Assembly: GCA_964369725.1 (NCBI GenBank)
Contig: CAYJGC010000003.1
Span: 3,382 to 67,381 of the forward strand
Direction of reading: 5' to 3'
DNA length: 64,000 nt
Source: Paraeggerthella sp964369725
Lineage (GTDB): Bacteria; Actinomycetota; Coriobacteriia; Coriobacteriales; Eggerthellaceae
Shown here piece by piece: positions 63,100 through 64,000 of this stretch (positions within the stretch are counted from its first letter, which is position 1; each line of letters starts with the position of its first letter). A program made the position numbers and the translations under genes. The notes below the pieces were generated by a model. The model had not been told where the DNA came from, made no database searches, and worked only from the letters and a program-made list of their open reading frames with translations.

Positions 63100-63534
63100 G
63101 TGAAGACGTATTACGCTAAGCCTCAAGAAGTTGAGCGCGAGTGGGTCTTGATTGACGCTGAGGACCAAGTTTTAGGTCGCGTTGCTGCCAAGGCTGCACA
63201 AATTCTCAAGGGCAAGCACAAGCCACAATATACCCCTCATGTTGATACGGGTGACTTTGTGGTAATCATTAACATCGACAAAATCCGCGTAACAGGCACC
63301 AAGGCTCAAACTAAGAGCTACTACCGCCACAGCGGTTTCCCCGGTGGCTTGAAGTCAGAGACCTTTGAAGAGGCTATGGCTAAGCATCCTGAGCGCGTTA
63401 TTGAACATGCTGTTAAGGGTATGTTGCCTAAGAACACGCTTGGTCGTGCAATGGGTAAAAAGCTCAAGGTATATACTGGTGCAGAGCATCCACACATGGC
63501 TCAGCAGCCCCGTGAGATTAAGATGGAGGGTTAA
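63100..63534 (+). CDS. rplM: 50S ribosomal protein L13
   Basis: A 144-residue L13: KTYYAKPQEVEREWVLIDAEDQVLGRVAAKAAQIL, GKHKPQYTPHVDTGDFVVIIN and GMLPKNTLGRAMGKKLKVYTGAEHPH. The GTG at 63100 follows GGAGGAATTAATA. Cotranscribed with rpsI 3 bases later. Confidence 0.96.
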   Translation: MKTYYAKPQEVEREWVLIDAEDQVLGRVAAKAAQILKGKHKPQYTPHVDTGDFVVIINIDKIRVTGTKAQTKSYYRHSGFPGGLKSETFEEAMAKHPERVIEHAVKGMLPKNTLGRAMGKKLKVYTGAEHPHMAQQPREIKMEG

Positions 63535-63537
63535 ACC

Positions 63538-63930
63538 ATGGCAAATGAAGCTTTGTATTACGGCACTGGCCGCCGCAAGAACGCTGTTGCGCGCGTGCGC
63601 CTCGTTCCAGGCACGGGCAAGGTTACCGTTAACGGTCGTGAGGCTGTTCAGTATTTTGGTCGCGAGGCATTGGTTGATTTCGCCAAGACTCCTTTCAAAG
63701 TAACCGATACTATGGAGCACTTTGACGTAATTGCTCGTCTTGATGGTGGTGGCATTTCGGGTCAAGCTGGCGCTTTGCGTCATGGCATTTCTCGTGCACT
63801 CCTTGAGGCAGGCGACTATCGTGCAGAACTCAAGAAGGCTGGCTTCCTAACTCGTGACTCTCGTATGGTAGAGCGCAAGAAGTACGGCTTGAAGAAAGCT
63901 CGCAAGCGTCCTCAGTTCTCGAAGCGCTAA
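63538..63930 (+). CDS. rpsI: 30S ribosomal protein S9
   Basis: A 130-residue S9: YYGTGRRKNAVARVRLVPGTG, LDGGGISGQAGALRHGISRAL and the C-terminal RKKYGLKKARKRPQFSKR, which reaches the P site of the small subunit. It is complete in the window. Confidence 0.97.
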   Translation: MANEALYYGTGRRKNAVARVRLVPGTGKVTVNGREAVQYFGREALVDFAKTPFKVTDTMEHFDVIARLDGGGISGQAGALRHGISRALLEAGDYRAELKKAGFLTRDSRMVERKKYGLKKARKRPQFSKR

Positions 63931-63955
63931 GCGATATTTCGCACGTTGTTTTTAT

Positions 63956-63984
63956 AAGCCCGTCTCTTCGGAGGCGGGCTTATT
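63956..63984 (+). terminator. Intrinsic terminator of rplM-rpsI
   Basis: An 11-bp stem, AAGCCCGTCTC (63956-63966) with GAGGCGGGCTT (63971-63981) including one G-T pair, capped by a TTCG tetraloop and followed by ATTTG. Confidence 0.88.
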
Positions 63985-64000
63985 TGTTGAAGAGCACTAT

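Overview
The window looks like a draft chromosomal contig from a Coriobacteriia species close to Atopobium/Lancefieldella/Olsenella. This is inferred from moderate G+C, TatD with a long N-terminal extension, a C-P lyase operon ending in a PHP-type cyclic phosphodiesterase of the kind known from Eggerthella, and the mix of Actinobacteria- and Firmicutes-like clusters such as amaP-DUF2273-asp23. I recognised no rRNA, tRNA, CRISPR array, prophage or insertion sequence. Four runs of 100 N are scaffold gaps. Three of them (3957, 23125, 44809) are flanked by the same 55 bases on both sides, so they are unmerged contig overlaps; removing 155 bases restores one intact reading frame in each of the two genes they interrupt.

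Layout. 1-5.6 kb: 3' portion (minus strand, incomplete) of a secreted coiled-coil protein, metG, a tatD broken by an in-frame TGA, an iron-sulfur flavoprotein and rsmA. 5.8-11 kb: thrH, an aldo-keto reductase with a ferredoxin tail, a free-standing lipoyl-type domain, a type Ic aspartate aminotransferase and a GNAT protein. 11-17.5 kb: a cell-envelope block (two PH-domain membrane proteins, hemolysin III/PAQR, a CNNM/CorC transporter, a PspC protein, a secreted glucosaminidase-like protein). 17.6-30.2 kb: two TrkA-type RCK proteins, purB, a Tat-type exported protein divergent from an OmpR/histidine-kinase pair, then purC, a DUF3043 protein and the fused PurL/PurQ. 30.2-33.7 kb (minus strand): a DUF2974 hydrolase, amaP-DUF2273-asp23 and a MoaE-like protein behind a strong promoter that overlaps a palindrome.

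34-44.6 kb is one tightly packed phosphonate operon, phnD-C-E1-E2-G-H-I-J-K-M-L plus phnPP, encoding an ABC importer, the full C-P lyase core and a phosphodiesterase able to replace PhnP and PhnN. 45-57.9 kb holds lysA and hom, a four-gene cluster (zinc-ribbon membrane protein, DUF5685, J-domain/TPR protein, DnaK), pyrE, a HAD phosphatase, divergent metA and metY (MetA has the acetyl-CoA type residue Glu111, matching the O-acetylhomoserine enzyme MetY), and a DUF4143 AAA ATPase behind a 22-bp repeat array that contains one gap. 58.4-62.5 kb is a 1351-residue sortase-anchored adhesin. The window ends with rplM-rpsI.

The most unusual items are the repeat array overlapping the ATPase promoter, the interrupted tatD with a hairpin just after the TGA, the Cys-rich DnaJ/DnaK cluster, the operator-like palindrome in the moaE promoter, a small ORF with three DPF motifs that overlaps metA, and the palindromic hairpin in the adhesin leader.
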